Shown here: positions 16,397 to 25,912 of the stretch, in pieces | Layout of the letters: every line of letters begins with the position of its first letter | Position numbering within the stretch: the first letter of the stretch is position 1 | Source of the DNA: Porphyrobacter sp. | GTDB taxonomy: Bacteria; Pseudomonadota; Alphaproteobacteria; Sphingomonadales; Sphingomonadaceae | Direction of reading: 5' to 3' | NCBI GenBank assembly: GCA_027531395.1 | Contig: JAPZRO010000007.1 | Coordinates: 1 to 64,000, forward strand | Length of the DNA: 64,000 nucleotides | Translations under genes and position numbers: made by a program | Notes under the pieces: generated by a model | The model's database searches: none | What the model saw: only the letters and a program-made list of their open reading frames with translations | What the model was told of the DNA's origin: nothing

Positions 16397-17662
16397 TTAC
16401 GCCGCCTCTTCCTTCTTCTCTTCGCCGCCGATCACGCGGACCGGTTCCTTCTTGCCCTCGACCACTTCGCGGTCGATCACGATCTCGGTCACGCCTTCCA
16501 TGTCGGGCAGGTCGAACATCGTGTCGAGCAGCAGGCCTTCGACGATCGAGCGCAGGCCGCGCGCGCCGGTCTTGCGCTTGATCGCGCGCTCGGCGATCGC
16601 CTGGAGCGCGTCGTCGGTGAAGGTGAGTTCGACATCCTCGAGCTCGAACAGCTTGCGATACTGCTTCACCAGCGCGTTCTTCGGCTCCTTGAGGATCGTC
16701 ACCAGCGCCGGAATGTCGAGATCGTGCAGCGTCGCGATCACCGGCAGACGGCCGACGAATTCGGGGATCAGGCCGAACTTCAGCAGATCTTCCGGCTCGC
16801 TCTTTTCGAGCAGCTCGCCCACGCGGCGCTTGTCGGGGTCGGCGACGTGCGCGCCGAAGCCGATGCTGCGCTTCTGCAGACGGTCAGCAATGATCTTGTC
16901 AAGGCCGGCAAAGGCCCCGCCGCAGATGAACAGGATGTTGGTCGTGTCGACCTGCAGGAATTCCTGCTGCGGATGCTTGCGCCCGCCCTGCGGCGGCACG
17001 GAGGCGGTGGTGCCTTCCATCAGCTTGAGCAGCGCCTGCTGCACGCCCTCGCCCGAAACGTCGCGGGTGATCGAGGGGTTTTCTGCCTTGCGGGTGATCT
17101 TGTCGATCTCGTCGATGTAGACGATCCCGTGCTGGGCCTTTTCGACATTGTAGTCCGAAGCCTGGAGCAGCTTGAGGATGATGTTCTCCACGTCCTCGCC
17201 CACGTAGCCCGCTTCGGTCAGCGTGGTGGCGTCGGCCATGGTGAAGGGCACATCGAAGGTGCGCGCCAGCGTCTGGGCGAGCAGGGTCTTGCCCGAGCCG
17301 GTCGGGCCGACCAGCAGGATGTTAGACTTCGCCAGCTCGACGTCGCCCGCCTTGCCGCTGTGCTTCAGCCGCTTGTAGTGGTTGTGCACCGCTACCGAGA
17401 GCACGCGCTTCGCCCGGTCCTGCCCGATCACGTAATCGTTCAGGGTGGTGAAGATGTCCATCGGCGTGGGGATTTCGCCTTCCTTGCGGCCGGCGATCCC
17501 CGCCTTGGTTTCCTCGCGGATGATGTCGTTGCACAGCTCGACGCATTCATCGCAGATGAACACCGTGGGGCCGGCGATGAGCTTGCGCACCTCGTGCTGC
17601 GACTTCCCGCAGAAGCTGCAATAGAGGGTGCTCTTGCTGTCGGATCCGCTCAATTTGGTCAT
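16397..17662 (-). CDS. clpX: ATP-dependent Clp protease ATP-binding subunit ClpX
   Basis: 421 residues, typical. An N-terminal zinc-binding domain with four cysteines ([11 protein letters not shown]...[10 protein letters not shown]), then an AAA+ module with Walker [12 protein letters not shown], Walker [12 protein letters not shown] and the sensor-2 region near [11 protein letters not shown]. The RKHPQQEF and pore-loop GYVGEDVEN motifs are present. ClpX unfolds tagged substrates and feeds them to ClpP; in alphaproteobacteria these include cell-cycle regulators such as CtrA. It lies downstream of clpP on the same strand with a 198-base gap that could hold its own promoter. Confidence 0.98.
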   Translation of the reverse strand: MTKLSGSDSKSTLYCSFCGKSQHEVRKLIAGPTVFICDECVELCNDIIREETKAGIAGRKEGEIPTPMDIFTTLNDYVIGQDRAKRVLSVAVHNHYKRLKHSGKAGDVELAKSNILLVGPTGSGKTLLAQTLARTFDVPFTMADATTLTEAGYVGEDVENIILKLLQASDYNVEKAQHGIVYIDEIDKITRKAENPSITRDVSGEGVQQALLKLMEGTTASVPPQGGRKHPQQEFLQVDTTNILFICGGAFAGLDKIIADRLQKRSIGFGAHVADPDKRRVGELLEKSEPEDLLKFGLIPEFVGRLPVIATLHDLDIPALVTILKEPKNALVKQYRKLFELEDVELTFTDDALQAIAERAIKRKTGARGLRSIVEGLLLDTMFDLPDMEGVTEIVIDREVVEGKKEPVRVIGGEEKKEEAA

Positions 17663-17860
17663 TCCTGTGTCCTCGAATCCGCGGACGATAGCATGGCTAT
17701 GGCACGAGCGGATTCGACAAATGTATCTATGGCACCAGATGAATCAACACATGGCGCACGTTTTAATGGCTCCGGCGTGGAGCTTGGGGCCGCGAAATAC
17801 CGGAAAACACCCGGGTTTCGGGTCTCTGTCCCGCCCCGGGGCAGGTGCGGGGAGAGGGCC

Positions 17861-18565
17861 TTACTCAGGCGCCCCGCCCGAACCGTCCTCTAGGCCGGTT
17901 TCCTCGTTGTCGGGCCGGGTCTCGAACACCTTGTCGACCAGACCGAAGGCCTTGGCTTCCTCGGCTTCGAGGAAGGTGTCGCGGTCCATCGCCTTCTCGA
18001 TCTCGTCGAGGCTGCGGCCGGTGAACTTGACGTAGAGATCGTTCATGCGGCTGCGGATGCGCAGGATCTCGCGCGCCTGGATCTCGATGTCGGAGGCCAT
18101 CCCGCGCGCGCCGCCCGAAGGCTGGTGGATCATGATCCGCGCATTCGGCAGCGCGATACGCATCCCCGGCTCGCCCGCGGCCAGCAGGAAGCTGCCCATC
18201 GAAGCGGCCTGCCCGATGCACACCGTCGACACGCGCGGCTTGATGTACTGCATGGTGTCGAAGATCGCGAGGCCCGCCGTCACCACGCCGCCGGGCGAGT
18301 TGATGTACATCGAGATCGGCTTGGAGGGATTCTCGCTTTCGAGGAACAGCAGCTGGGCGACGATCAGGCTCGCCATGCCGTCCTCGACCTGACCGGTCAC
18401 GAAGACGATGCGTTCGCGCAGCAGGCGGCTGAAGATGTCGAAGGAGCGTTCGCCCCGGCTGGTCTGCTCGACCACCACCGGCACCAGCGCCCCGGTCAGC
18501 GGATCGCGGGTGAACTGACCCTGAGTGCCGTAGGTTTCGCCAGCGTTGCCGAACAGATCGATCAT
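17861..18565 (-). CDS. clpP: ATP-dependent Clp protease proteolytic subunit ClpP
   Basis: 234 residues from the ATG at 18565. Ser122 in [11 protein letters not shown] and His147 in [11 protein letters not shown] are the catalytic pair, with the Asp of the later conserved region; SMYINSPGG and the C-terminal [10 protein letters not shown] are also typical. ClpP forms the proteolytic barrel that associates with ClpX. An upstream in-frame start at 18628 adds 21 residues with no family similarity; the ATG at 18565 has GAAGGA upstream, though at a rather long spacing. Confidence 0.96.
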   Translation of the reverse strand: MIDLFGNAGETYGTQGQFTRDPLTGALVPVVVEQTSRGERSFDIFSRLLRERIVFVTGQVEDGMASLIVAQLLFLESENPSKPISMYINSPGGVVTAGLAIFDTMQYIKPRVSTVCIGQAASMGSFLLAAGEPGMRIALPNARIMIHQPSGGARGMASDIEIQAREILRIRSRMNDLYVKFTGRSLDEIEKAMDRDTFLEAEEAKAFGLVDKVFETRPDNEETGLEDGSGGAPE

Positions 18566-18719
18566 GGGATTTGCGTGTCCTTCGTAAGTTCCAGACTGGC
18601 TATGTCGGAGGCTGGGGGGCAATTTCAAGGGCGTTTACCGTGTCGCCTGTGAATTGCGCGCTGCTGTTCGGGTGCGGGGCATCTTGCATCGCTGCGCAAA
18701 GCAGGCAAACCTGCGGGCC

Positions 18720-20264
18720 ATGACCACGCTCACCCTTGCGCGCAGCGCGCTCGCCGCCCTCCTTGCCACCACCTCGGCTGCGGCCTTCGCGCAAAGCTCC
18801 GCCCCCTCTTCCGAGGCCACGCCCGACCGCGAGGCGATGAGCGAATTGCTGGCGGTGGATGAATATATTCTGCGCATCCAGGCGCTTGACGACAACGGGC
18901 CGCGCCTCAACGCGGTGATCGACTATGATCCCGCCGCCTCGGTCAAGGCGCGGCAGCTCGCCGCCACCGGCCCGCTGCGCGGGCGCACCGTGCTGGTGAA
19001 GGACAATATCGAGACTAGCGAATTTGCCACCACCGCAGGTAGCCTCGCTCTGAAGGACAACATGACCGGGCGCGACGCACCGCTGATCACCTATCTGCGT
19101 GCGGCCGGCGGCGTGGTGCTGGGCAAGACCAACCTCAGCGAATGGGCCAATATCCGCTCCGACGGATCGACCAGCGGCTGGAGCGCGGTGGGCGGGCTGA
19201 CCCGTAACCCCTACGCGATCGACCGAAACACCTGCGGCTCCTCATCCGGCAGCGGCGCTGCGGTGGCGGCGGGCTTTGCGTGGGGCGCGATCGGGACCGA
19301 GACCAACGGCTCGATCACCTGCCCGGCCAGCATCAACGGCATCGTCGGCTTCAAGCCCAGCGTCGGGATCGTCAGCCGCACCCATGTGGTGCCGATCTCC
19401 TCGACGCAGGACACCGCCGGACCGATGACCCGCACGGTGCGCGACGCCGCGCTGCTGCTGACCGCGATCGCAGGGCCGGACAAGGCCGATCCGGTCACGC
19501 TCGAGGCGAAGCGGGTGAAGGACTACACCGAGGGACTCGACACCTATTCGCTCCAGGGCGTGCGGATCGGGGTGATGCGCGACCAGATCGGCAATCGGGC
19601 CGATCTCGCCGGGGTGTTCGATGTCGCGCTCAAGGATCTCGAACGCGCGGGCGCGGTTCTGGTCGACATCAGCTTCAAGCCCGACCAGCAGATGTATGGC
19701 GACAGCTTCACCGTGTTGATGTTCGAGCTGCGCGAGGAGCTCGGCAAGTATCTCGTCTCGATCCCCGCCTTCAAGGAGGGGACGACGCCGCGCAGCCTCG
19801 CCGACATCATCGCCTTCAACAAGGCCCATGCGGACGAGGAAATGCGCTGGTTCGGGCAGGATCTGTTCGAGCTCGCCGAAACCACCACCGACCGCGCCGC
19901 CTACGAAACCGCGCGCGCCAATGCGCTGCGGATCGCCGGGCCGGAAACGCTCGACAAGCTGCTGGCTGACAACACGGTGCAGTTCCTCGTCGCCCCGACG
20001 CGCGGGCCGAGCTGGACCAGCGATCTCGTCAACGGTGACAACTTCAACGGCTCGATCGGCTTCGGCAGCCCCTCGGCGATTGCCGGCTATCCGCACCTCA
20101 CCGTGCCGATGGGCGCGATCGAGGGCTTGCCGGTGGGCCTCAGCATCATGGGCGCAAAGTGGGACGATCACGCCGTGCTGAAGGCAGGCGCCGCCTACGA
20201 AAAGGCGCGGACAGCCAAGCTGCCCGCGCCGAAATTCCGTCCGTGGCGAGCGGCGGAGCAGTAA
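18720..20264 (+). CDS. Secreted amidase of the amidase-signature family
   Basis: 514 residues with a Sec signal peptide (ending AAAFAQ near residue 25). The Ser-cisSer-Lys triad is visible: Lys in VLVKDNIET, the glycine/serine-rich CGSSSGSGAAVAAGFAWGAIG, and the nucleophile region TETNGSITCPASINGIVGFKP. The family hydrolyses amides, from aryl amides to peptide amides; the substrate is unknown. The export signal places it in the periplasm. It sits on the plus strand between tig and clpP, which are normally adjacent on one strand, so it looks inserted there. The start is set at the ATG before the signal peptide. Confidence 0.88.
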   Translation: MTTLTLARSALAALLATTSAAAFAQSSAPSSEATPDREAMSELLAVDEYILRIQALDDNGPRLNAVIDYDPAASVKARQLAATGPLRGRTVLVKDNIETSEFATTAGSLALKDNMTGRDAPLITYLRAAGGVVLGKTNLSEWANIRSDGSTSGWSAVGGLTRNPYAIDRNTCGSSSGSGAAVAAGFAWGAIGTETNGSITCPASINGIVGFKPSVGIVSRTHVVPISSTQDTAGPMTRTVRDAALLLTAIAGPDKADPVTLEAKRVKDYTEGLDTYSLQGVRIGVMRDQIGNRADLAGVFDVALKDLERAGAVLVDISFKPDQQMYGDSFTVLMFELREELGKYLVSIPAFKEGTTPRSLADIIAFNKAHADEEMRWFGQDLFELAETTTDRAAYETARANALRIAGPETLDKLLADNTVQFLVAPTRGPSWTSDLVNGDNFNGSIGFGSPSAIAGYPHLTVPMGAIEGLPVGLSIMGAKWDDHAVLKAGAAYEKARTAKLPAPKFRPWRAAEQ

Positions 20265-20284
20265 GCCGCTCCGCCTGAGCCGGA

Positions 20285-21826
20285 TTACTTCTTGGCCGCG
20301 GCCTTCTTTGCCGGGGCCTTCTTGGCGGCCGGCTTTTCTTCCGCAGCCGCTTCAGCCTTCTTCGCCGGAGCCTTCTTGGCGGGAGCCTTCTTCGCCGCGG
20401 GCTTTTCCTCGGCGGGCGCTTCTTCCTTGGCTTCGGCCTTCTTGGCCGGTGCCTTCTTCTTGGCGGGCGCCTTCTTGGCCGGAGCGGCCTCGGCGGTTTC
20501 GTCCGCTTCGATCGCGGCCTGCAGCTCTTCCACGGTCACTTCACGCTCGGTGACTTCGGCCTTGTCGAACAGGAAGTCGACGACCTTGTCCTCGTAGAGC
20601 GGAGCACGCAGCTGGGCGGCGGCCATCGGCTCGGACTGGATGTACTGCACGAAGCGCTCGCGGTCCTCGGTGCGGTACTGCATCGCGGCCTGCTGGATCA
20701 GCATGGACATTTCCTGCTGGGTCACTTCCACGCCATTGGCCTGGCCGATTTCCGACAGCAGCAGGCCCAGACGCACGCGGCGTTCGGCGATCGAACGGTA
20801 CTCGTCCTTCTCATCCTCGATCTGCTTGAGCGCGGCAGCCGGATCTTCCTCGCGCGCGGCTTCCTGCTGGAGCTGGGCCCAGATCTGCTGGAATTCCGCC
20901 TCGACCATGGTGCCGGGGACTTCGAAGCTGTGGCCCGCGGCGAGCTGATCGAGCAGCGCGCGCTTCATCTGGGTGCGGGTCAGGCCGGCGGTCTGCTGCT
21001 CGAGCTGCGCCTTCATGATCTCGCGCAGCTTCTCGAGGCTGTCGAGGCCGAGGCTCTTGGCGAAATCCTCGTCCACGGTGGTCTCGGTCTCGACCTTCAC
21101 CGCCTTCACGGTGACGTCGAAGGTGGCTTCCTTGCCGGCGAGGTGCGCGGCCTGGTAGTTTTCCGGGAAGGTGACGGTGATGGTCTTTTCCTGACCGGTC
21201 TTCACCCCGACGAGGCTGTCCTCGAAGCCGGGGATGAAGGTGCCCGAACCGAGCACCAGCGCCGCGTCTTCGGCCTTGCCGCCGTCGAATTCGACCCCGT
21301 CGAGCTTGCCGACGAAGTCGATGATCAGCTGGTCACCCTCGGCCGCCTTCTTGGTCTTGGGCGCGTCCTTGTAGCTCTTGTTCTGCGAAGCGATGCTGGC
21401 GAGCGCCTCGTCGATCTGCGCGTCGGTGACGGGCACGACCAGACGTTCAAGCTTCAGACCGTCGATGCTCGGCGCTTCGATCGCGGGCAGCACTTCGAGG
21501 CTGACGGTGATCTCGGCATCCTTGCCCTGCTCGTAGTCCTGATTGAGGCCCACTTCCGGCTGCATCGCCGGACGCAGCGCTTCGTCACGCAGCAGCTTGT
21601 CGACCGATTCGCGGATCGTGTCGTTCACCACCTGACCGTGCAGGGCTTCGCCATGCATCTTCTTGACGAGGTTGGCCGGCACCTTGCCGGGACGGAAGCC
21701 GGGCATCCGCACCTGCGGCGCCACCTTCTTGATCTCGGCATCGATCTTCGCGGTGAGATCGGCGGCCGGAATCGTGATCAGATAGGCGCGCTTGAGCCCT
21801 TCGTTGACAGTCTGCTTGGTGTGCAT
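20285..21826 (-). CDS. tig: Trigger factor with a lysine/alanine-rich C-terminal tail
   Basis: 513 residues. The N-terminal ribosome-binding domain begins MHTKQTVNEGLKRAYLI and contains the MPGFRPGKVP loop; a PPIase (FKBP-like) domain includes LIIDFVGKLDGVEFDGG and GSGTFIPGFEDSLVG; a helical substrate-binding domain follows. After about residue 443 come roughly 70 residues of AKKAPAKK-type repeats with glutamate-rich spacers, resembling a histone H1/Tol-like tail and absent from E. coli Tig (432 aa). It is a ribosome-associated chaperone for nascent chains. The ATG at 21826 fits the family start; the open frame beyond it runs into the tRNA. tRNA-Leu lies immediately upstream. Confidence 0.95.
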   Translation of the reverse strand: MHTKQTVNEGLKRAYLITIPAADLTAKIDAEIKKVAPQVRMPGFRPGKVPANLVKKMHGEALHGQVVNDTIRESVDKLLRDEALRPAMQPEVGLNQDYEQGKDAEITVSLEVLPAIEAPSIDGLKLERLVVPVTDAQIDEALASIASQNKSYKDAPKTKKAAEGDQLIIDFVGKLDGVEFDGGKAEDAALVLGSGTFIPGFEDSLVGVKTGQEKTITVTFPENYQAAHLAGKEATFDVTVKAVKVETETTVDEDFAKSLGLDSLEKLREIMKAQLEQQTAGLTRTQMKRALLDQLAAGHSFEVPGTMVEAEFQQIWAQLQQEAAREEDPAAALKQIEDEKDEYRSIAERRVRLGLLLSEIGQANGVEVTQQEMSMLIQQAAMQYRTEDRERFVQYIQSEPMAAAQLRAPLYEDKVVDFLFDKAEVTEREVTVEELQAAIEADETAEAAPAKKAPAKKKAPAKKAEAKEEAPAEEKPAAKKAPAKKAPAKKAEAAAEEKPAAKKAPAKKAAAKK

Positions 21827-21889
21827 GGGAACTGGTCTGAAGCCTTCTATGATAGAATTCCGTAAGGCCGGAACAGGCTGGGGGCGAAT

Positions 21890-21974
21890 TGGTGCGGGCG
21901 AAGGGACTCGAACCCCCACATCTTGCGATGCCAGAACCTAAATCTGGTGCGTCTACCAATTTCGCCACGCCCGC
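21890..21974 (-). tRNA. tRNA-Leu (anticodon UAG)
   Basis: 85 nt with encoded CCA. Acceptor GCGGGCG pairs with CGCCCGC; the D-arm is GGCGAAATTGGTAGACGC; the anticodon stem CCAGA/TCTGG encloses TTTAGGT, giving UAG; the variable arm and T-arm (GGGTTCGAGTCCC) are present. It is transcribed towards tig. Confidence 0.97.
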
Positions 21975-22104
21975 ATGCCCGAACGAAGCCGCGCGGGAAG
22001 CATGGCCCCCCGCGCGTATCAGCCGGAGCCCTTATCCCCCCCAAGCCAAAAGGGCAAGCGCAACACGCTTGTCGGGCGCGCAAAGCCGGATTAAGGGCGC
22101 GGCC

Positions 22105-22413
22105 ATGAACGAAGAAACCCCTGAGACCACCCCCGCCACCTCTGGCCCGGACGTGCCGCCCGATCACCTGTCGGTCAATCCGCGCAGCCCGTTCTTCGAT
22201 GCGGAGAAGCTCCGGCGCGGCATCGGCATCCGCTTCAAGGACCGGGTGCGCACCGATGTCGAGGAATATTCGATCTCCGAAGGCTGGGTGCGGGTGCAGG
22301 CCGGCAAGACGGTGGACCGCAACGGCCAGCCGCTGACGCTCAAGCTCACCGGCCCGGTCGAGGCTTGGTACGAGGATCTGGGCGAGAACCCGCCGGTCGC
22401 AAAGAAGGGCTGA
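22105..22413 (+). CDS. DUF3297 family protein
   Basis: 102 residues. From DHLSVNPRSPFFDAEKLRRG to the end it matches the small DUF3297 family of proteobacteria: GIGIRFKDRVRTDVEEYSISEGW, VQAGKTVDRNGQPLTLKLTGPVEAWY. The function is unknown; a DNA- or RNA-binding role cannot be read from sequence. The ATG at 22105 is preceded by AAGGGCG. der follows 51 bases downstream. Confidence 0.9.
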   Translation: MNEETPETTPATSGPDVPPDHLSVNPRSPFFDAEKLRRGIGIRFKDRVRTDVEEYSISEGWVRVQAGKTVDRNGQPLTLKLTGPVEAWYEDLGENPPVAKKG

Positions 22414-22464
22414 TTCCGGCCCGAACTTGCCAAACGGGGCGTTTGCGCCCACTTGGGCCGGGCT

Positions 22465-23877
22465 ATGTCCCTCCCCAAGAAGCCTGAAGTCGTCATCATC
22501 GGCCGTCCCAACGTCGGCAAGTCCACCCTGTTCAACCGGCTGGTGGGCAAGAAACTCGCGCTGGTCGACGATCAGCCGGGGGTGACCCGCGACCGCCGCA
22601 TGGGCGATGCGGTGATTGCCGGGCTGCACTTCACCGTGGTCGACACCGCCGGGTGGGAGGACGAGGACGAGCTCTCGCTGCCCGGCCGGATGCGCAAGCA
22701 GACCGAGGCGAGCCTTGCCGGTGCCGATGCGGCGCTGTTCGTGATCGACGCGCGCGCCGGCCTCACCCCGCTCGACGAGGAAATCGCCCGCTACCTGCGC
22801 GAACAGGAAGTCCCCGTGGTCGTCGTCGCCAACAAGGCCGAGGGCGCGGCGGGCGAAAGCGGGGCGATGGAGGCCTATGCGCTGGGCCTGGGCGAGCCGC
22901 TCGCCATGTCGGCGGAGCACGGCGAAGGCATTGCCGACCTGTTCGGCGGGCTGTGGCCGATCATCGGCGCCAAGGCCGAGGAATGGGAAGAGGCGAACGA
23001 CGCCGAGCGCGCCGAAATCGCCGCGATGGACGAGGATGATCGTCCGCAGGGCCCATTGAAGCTCGCCATCGTCGGGCGACCCAATGCCGGCAAGTCGACC
23101 CTCATCAACCGCCTGCTGGGCGAAGACCGCCTGCTCACCGGCCCGGAAGCCGGGATCACCCGCGATTCGATCGCGATCGACTGGGAATGGACCGATCCCA
23201 AATCGGGCGAGACCCGCGAGATCCGCCTGATCGACACGGCGGGCATGCGCAAGAAGCGCAATGTCACCGAGAAGCTCGAGAAGCTCTCGGTTGCCGATGC
23301 GCGCCGCGCAGTGGACTTCGCCGAAGTCGTGGTGCTGCTGCTCGATGCGACGCAGGGGCTGGAGCATCAGGACCTCAAGATTGCCAGCCTCGTGCTCGAA
23401 GAGGGCCGCGCGCTGATGATCGCGATCAACAAATGGGACGTGGCCGAGGACGCGAGCAAGCTGTTCAACGGCATCCGCGCTGCGCTCGATGATGGCCTCG
23501 CGCAGGTGCGCGGGCTGCCGCTGTTCGCCGTGTCAGCCAAGACCGGCAAGGGCCTCGACCAGATGCTCGCCGGGGCGTTCGAAATCCGCGAGGCGTGGTC
23601 GAAGCGCGTGCCGACCTCGGCGCTCAACCGCTGGTTCGACGATGCGCTGGAGGCCAACCCGCCGCCCGCGCCCGGCGGCAAGCGCATCAAGCTGCGCTAC
23701 ATCACCCAGGCCGGCACCCGCCCGCCGCGCTTCGTGATCTTCGGCACCCGGCTCGACATGCTGCCCAAGAGCTACGAGCGCTATCTCGTCAACGGCATCC
23801 GCGCCAAGCTCGGCTTCGATGCGGTGCCGGTGCGCGTGACGCTGAAGGCCAACAAGAACCCCTACGCCAAGGAGTAG
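22465..23877 (+). CDS. der: Ribosome biogenesis GTPase Der (EngA)
   Basis: 470 residues with two tandem GTPase domains, each with a P-loop (GRPNVGKST near residue 14 and GRPNAGKST near 210), DTAG switch motifs (VVDTAGWED and LIDTAGMRKK) and NKxD-type motifs (ANKAEG, NKWDV), followed by the C-terminal KH-like domain (RIKLRYITQAGTRPPRFVIF). Der is essential for 50S ribosomal subunit assembly. The ATG at 22465 opens the conserved MSLPKKPEVVIIG region; a TTG 12 bases upstream is an unlikely alternative. Confidence 0.97.
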   Translation: MSLPKKPEVVIIGRPNVGKSTLFNRLVGKKLALVDDQPGVTRDRRMGDAVIAGLHFTVVDTAGWEDEDELSLPGRMRKQTEASLAGADAALFVIDARAGLTPLDEEIARYLREQEVPVVVVANKAEGAAGESGAMEAYALGLGEPLAMSAEHGEGIADLFGGLWPIIGAKAEEWEEANDAERAEIAAMDEDDRPQGPLKLAIVGRPNAGKSTLINRLLGEDRLLTGPEAGITRDSIAIDWEWTDPKSGETREIRLIDTAGMRKKRNVTEKLEKLSVADARRAVDFAEVVVLLLDATQGLEHQDLKIASLVLEEGRALMIAINKWDVAEDASKLFNGIRAALDDGLAQVRGLPLFAVSAKTGKGLDQMLAGAFEIREAWSKRVPTSALNRWFDDALEANPPPAPGGKRIKLRYITQAGTRPPRFVIFGTRLDMLPKSYERYLVNGIRAKLGFDAVPVRVTLKANKNPYAKE

Positions 23878-23883
23878 CGCGCG

Positions 23884-24372
23884 ATGCTGCTCGACCTGCT
23901 ATCCGCCGCGGCCGACAAGACGCCCTTTGCCCTCGAAATCATCCAGCGCACCGCCTCCACCCCGCAGGTGCAGCAGGTGGTGCAGCTGAGCCTCGCGCCC
24001 GCCTTCCTGCTCTCGGGCATCGGGGCGATCATGAACGTGATCATGAGCCGGATGATCTGGATCGCCCAGCGGGTCGAGAAGATCGACGAGAAGATGGAAG
24101 ACCAGCGCACCCCCAAGCAGGTGCGCGAGCATCGCTGGCTGCTGCGGCGGCGCAAGCTGGCGCAGGGCGCGATCTTCTTCTCGACCGCCGCGGCCGTGAT
24201 CATCAGTATCGTGATCGGGCTGCTGTTCATCTCGGCCTATATCACCGCGCAGATCGGCACGGTGATCGCCGGGCTGTGGGTGCTGACGATGGTGCTGCTG
24301 GTGACGGGACTGGGCTTCTTCCTGATGGAAACCCGGCTCGCAGCGATTGGCTCACAGGTGCCGGAAGGGTGA
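23884..24372 (+). CDS. DUF2721 membrane protein
   Basis: 162 residues with about three transmembrane helices, the family usual: TM1 around PAFLLSGIGAIMNVIMSRM, then a charged RQVEKIDEKMEDQRTPKQ-like cytoplasmic segment, TM2 FFSTAAAVIISIVIGLLFIS and TM3 GLWVLTMVLLVTGLGFFLM. The function is unknown. It starts 6 bases after the der stop and is probably in one transcript with der and the next gene. Confidence 0.88.
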   Translation: MLLDLLSAAADKTPFALEIIQRTASTPQVQQVVQLSLAPAFLLSGIGAIMNVIMSRMIWIAQRVEKIDEKMEDQRTPKQVREHRWLLRRRKLAQGAIFFSTAAAVIISIVIGLLFISAYITAQIGTVIAGLWVLTMVLLVTGLGFFLMETRLAAIGSQVPEG

Positions 24373-24377
24373 GCGAA

Positions 24378-25184
24378 ATGCGGACAGTTAGCTGGACGAC
24401 CCCGACGATCGCGGCGCTTGCGCTGCTGACCGCTCCGCTGGCGGCGAAAGATCCGGAGCCCGACGCGCCCGTGATCGAAATCGGCGATGACGAGCGCCCT
24501 CTGGCCGGCTTCGATCCGCAGCAGGTTGCCGCCTATTTCACACTGCTCGCGACCAGTCCGGAGAACGACGCGCAGCTTGCGCCGATGATCGAAGAAGTGT
24601 TCGAACCCGGCGAGCCTGTGCCCGGGTGGCAGGAGCTCGGTGTCGATATCCTTGCCGAACTTGGCGCGCGTCAAGGCGGACTGGAGGGGAACCTGCTGCG
24701 CGACGAGGACAAGGAGGTGCCGACGGTCACCGATCTGTCCGGCGCCGCCGCGCCGGACCTGTCCGGTTTCTCGCGTCTGGTCCTGCGCGCCGATCCGCCG
24801 GGCGGAGTTAACGAGCGCAGCTTCACCAGTTTCACGCCTGGAATGTGGCTGGAAATCTCGGCCCAGCGCCGACTGCGCGGGACAGCGCACTGCTATACCG
24901 GCCTGACGGGGATAACCTTGCACAGCAGAGTGCCGGTGACCGAACAGAGCATGGGCGAGCTGGTGACCACGATCGTAGGGGTGAGCCTGAACGATCGCGT
25001 TGCCTCGCGCGAATTCTGCATCGTCTACGAGCGCGCTGGCGAGGGCTATCGCAAGCGTAGCTTCCTACCAGACGGACGTTCTCTGCCCGCGCTCGATGGC
25101 ATGCCGACCGTGCTGCGGATCATGCCGGCGAGCGAGTTCGAGAGCTACATCGAGACCAGCGTGGTGGCCAACGAGCCCGAGTAA
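24378..25184 (+). CDS. Putative secreted protein of unknown function
   Basis: 268 residues with a probable signal peptide (residues 1-24, ending PLAA), an acidic N-terminal region and a mostly beta-strand C-terminal part containing two cysteines (HCYTG and REFCIVYE) that could form a disulfide. I do not recognise the family. It begins 5 bases after the DUF2721 stop; an in-frame GTG at 24369 overlapping that stop (GTGA) is an alternative start. Position suggests co-transcription with der and DUF2721, but no role follows from that. Confidence 0.7.
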   Translation: MRTVSWTTPTIAALALLTAPLAAKDPEPDAPVIEIGDDERPLAGFDPQQVAAYFTLLATSPENDAQLAPMIEEVFEPGEPVPGWQELGVDILAELGARQGGLEGNLLRDEDKEVPTVTDLSGAAAPDLSGFSRLVLRADPPGGVNERSFTSFTPGMWLEISAQRRLRGTAHCYTGLTGITLHSRVPVTEQSMGELVTTIVGVSLNDRVASREFCIVYERAGEGYRKRSFLPDGRSLPALDGMPTVLRIMPASEFESYIETSVVANEPE

Positions 25185-25282
25185 GCCCCGCCAAGGAAAA
25201 GGGGACAGAGCCTCGCCTGGCCCTGCCCCCTATCCGGCAATTCTGCCGCCGCTACGTCCGTCCGGGCGCGCGGCTTGAAAGA

Positions 25283-25765
25283 TCAGCTATCGCCTGCGGC
25301 CGCGCTTTGCAACTGGCAGTAATTGTGCAGACCCATGCGCTCGATCAGCTCGAACTGGGTTTCGAGGAAATCGACGTGCTCTTCCTCGTTCTTGAGGATG
25401 TAGGCGAACAGGTCGCGGCTCACGTAGTCGCGCACGCTTTCGCAATGCTCGATCGCATCGCGCAGCAGCGGGATCGCCTCGTGTTCCAGCGCGAGGTCGG
25501 CCTTGAGCACTTCCTCGACATTCTCGCCGACCTTGAGCTTATGGATCGCCTGGAAGTTGGGGAGCGCTTCAAGGAACAGGATGCGCTCGGCCAGCTTGTC
25601 GGCGTGCTCCATCTCTTCGATCGATTCCTTGCGCTCATAGGCGGCAAGCTTCTTGAGGCCCCAGTTGTCGAGCACGCGGAAGTGCAGCCAGTACTGGTTG
25701 ATCGCGGTCAGCTCGTTGGTGAGCGCCTGGTTGAGATAGTCGATGACCTTCTGGTCGCCCTTCAT
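25283..25765 (-). CDS. bfr: Bacterioferritin
   Basis: 160 residues of the four-helix ferritin fold. It starts MKGDQKVIDYLNQALTNELTAINQYW; Glu18 and the ESIEEMEHADKL stretch supply the ferroxidase di-iron ligands (Glu, His) and the Met that binds interfacial heme. It stores iron as a ferric mineral in a 24-mer shell. Downstream in orientation of bfd, with a 147-base gap holding TTGCGA-type half-sites, so iron-dependent control is likely. Confidence 0.97.
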   Translation of the reverse strand: MKGDQKVIDYLNQALTNELTAINQYWLHFRVLDNWGLKKLAAYERKESIEEMEHADKLAERILFLEALPNFQAIHKLKVGENVEEVLKADLALEHEAIPLLRDAIEHCESVRDYVSRDLFAYILKNEEEHVDFLETQFELIERMGLHNYCQLQSAAAGDS

Positions 25766-25864
25766 GGGAAAGCTCCTTGCGAAATATCAATGCCGGTCGC
25801 CGGCGTTGCGCCATAGATAGACGCTGCCGGGGTATGTCCGCAAGGGGTGGGCCAGGAAATATCT

Positions 25865-25896
25865 TTGCGAATCAGTCGCTTGCGAGACGTTCGCAA
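25865..25896. promoter_or_regulatory. Candidate iron-responsive operator upstream of bfr
   Basis: Between bfd and bfr there is an inverted repeat TTGCGA-N5-TCGCAA (25880-25896) preceded by a third TTGCGA half-site (25865-25870). The same half-site frames the stronger Fur-like box at the heme receptor. This resemblance is inference; binding by Fur or Irr was not tested. Confidence 0.4.
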
Positions 25897-25912
25897 TCGC
25901 GTCTGGAGGCGC

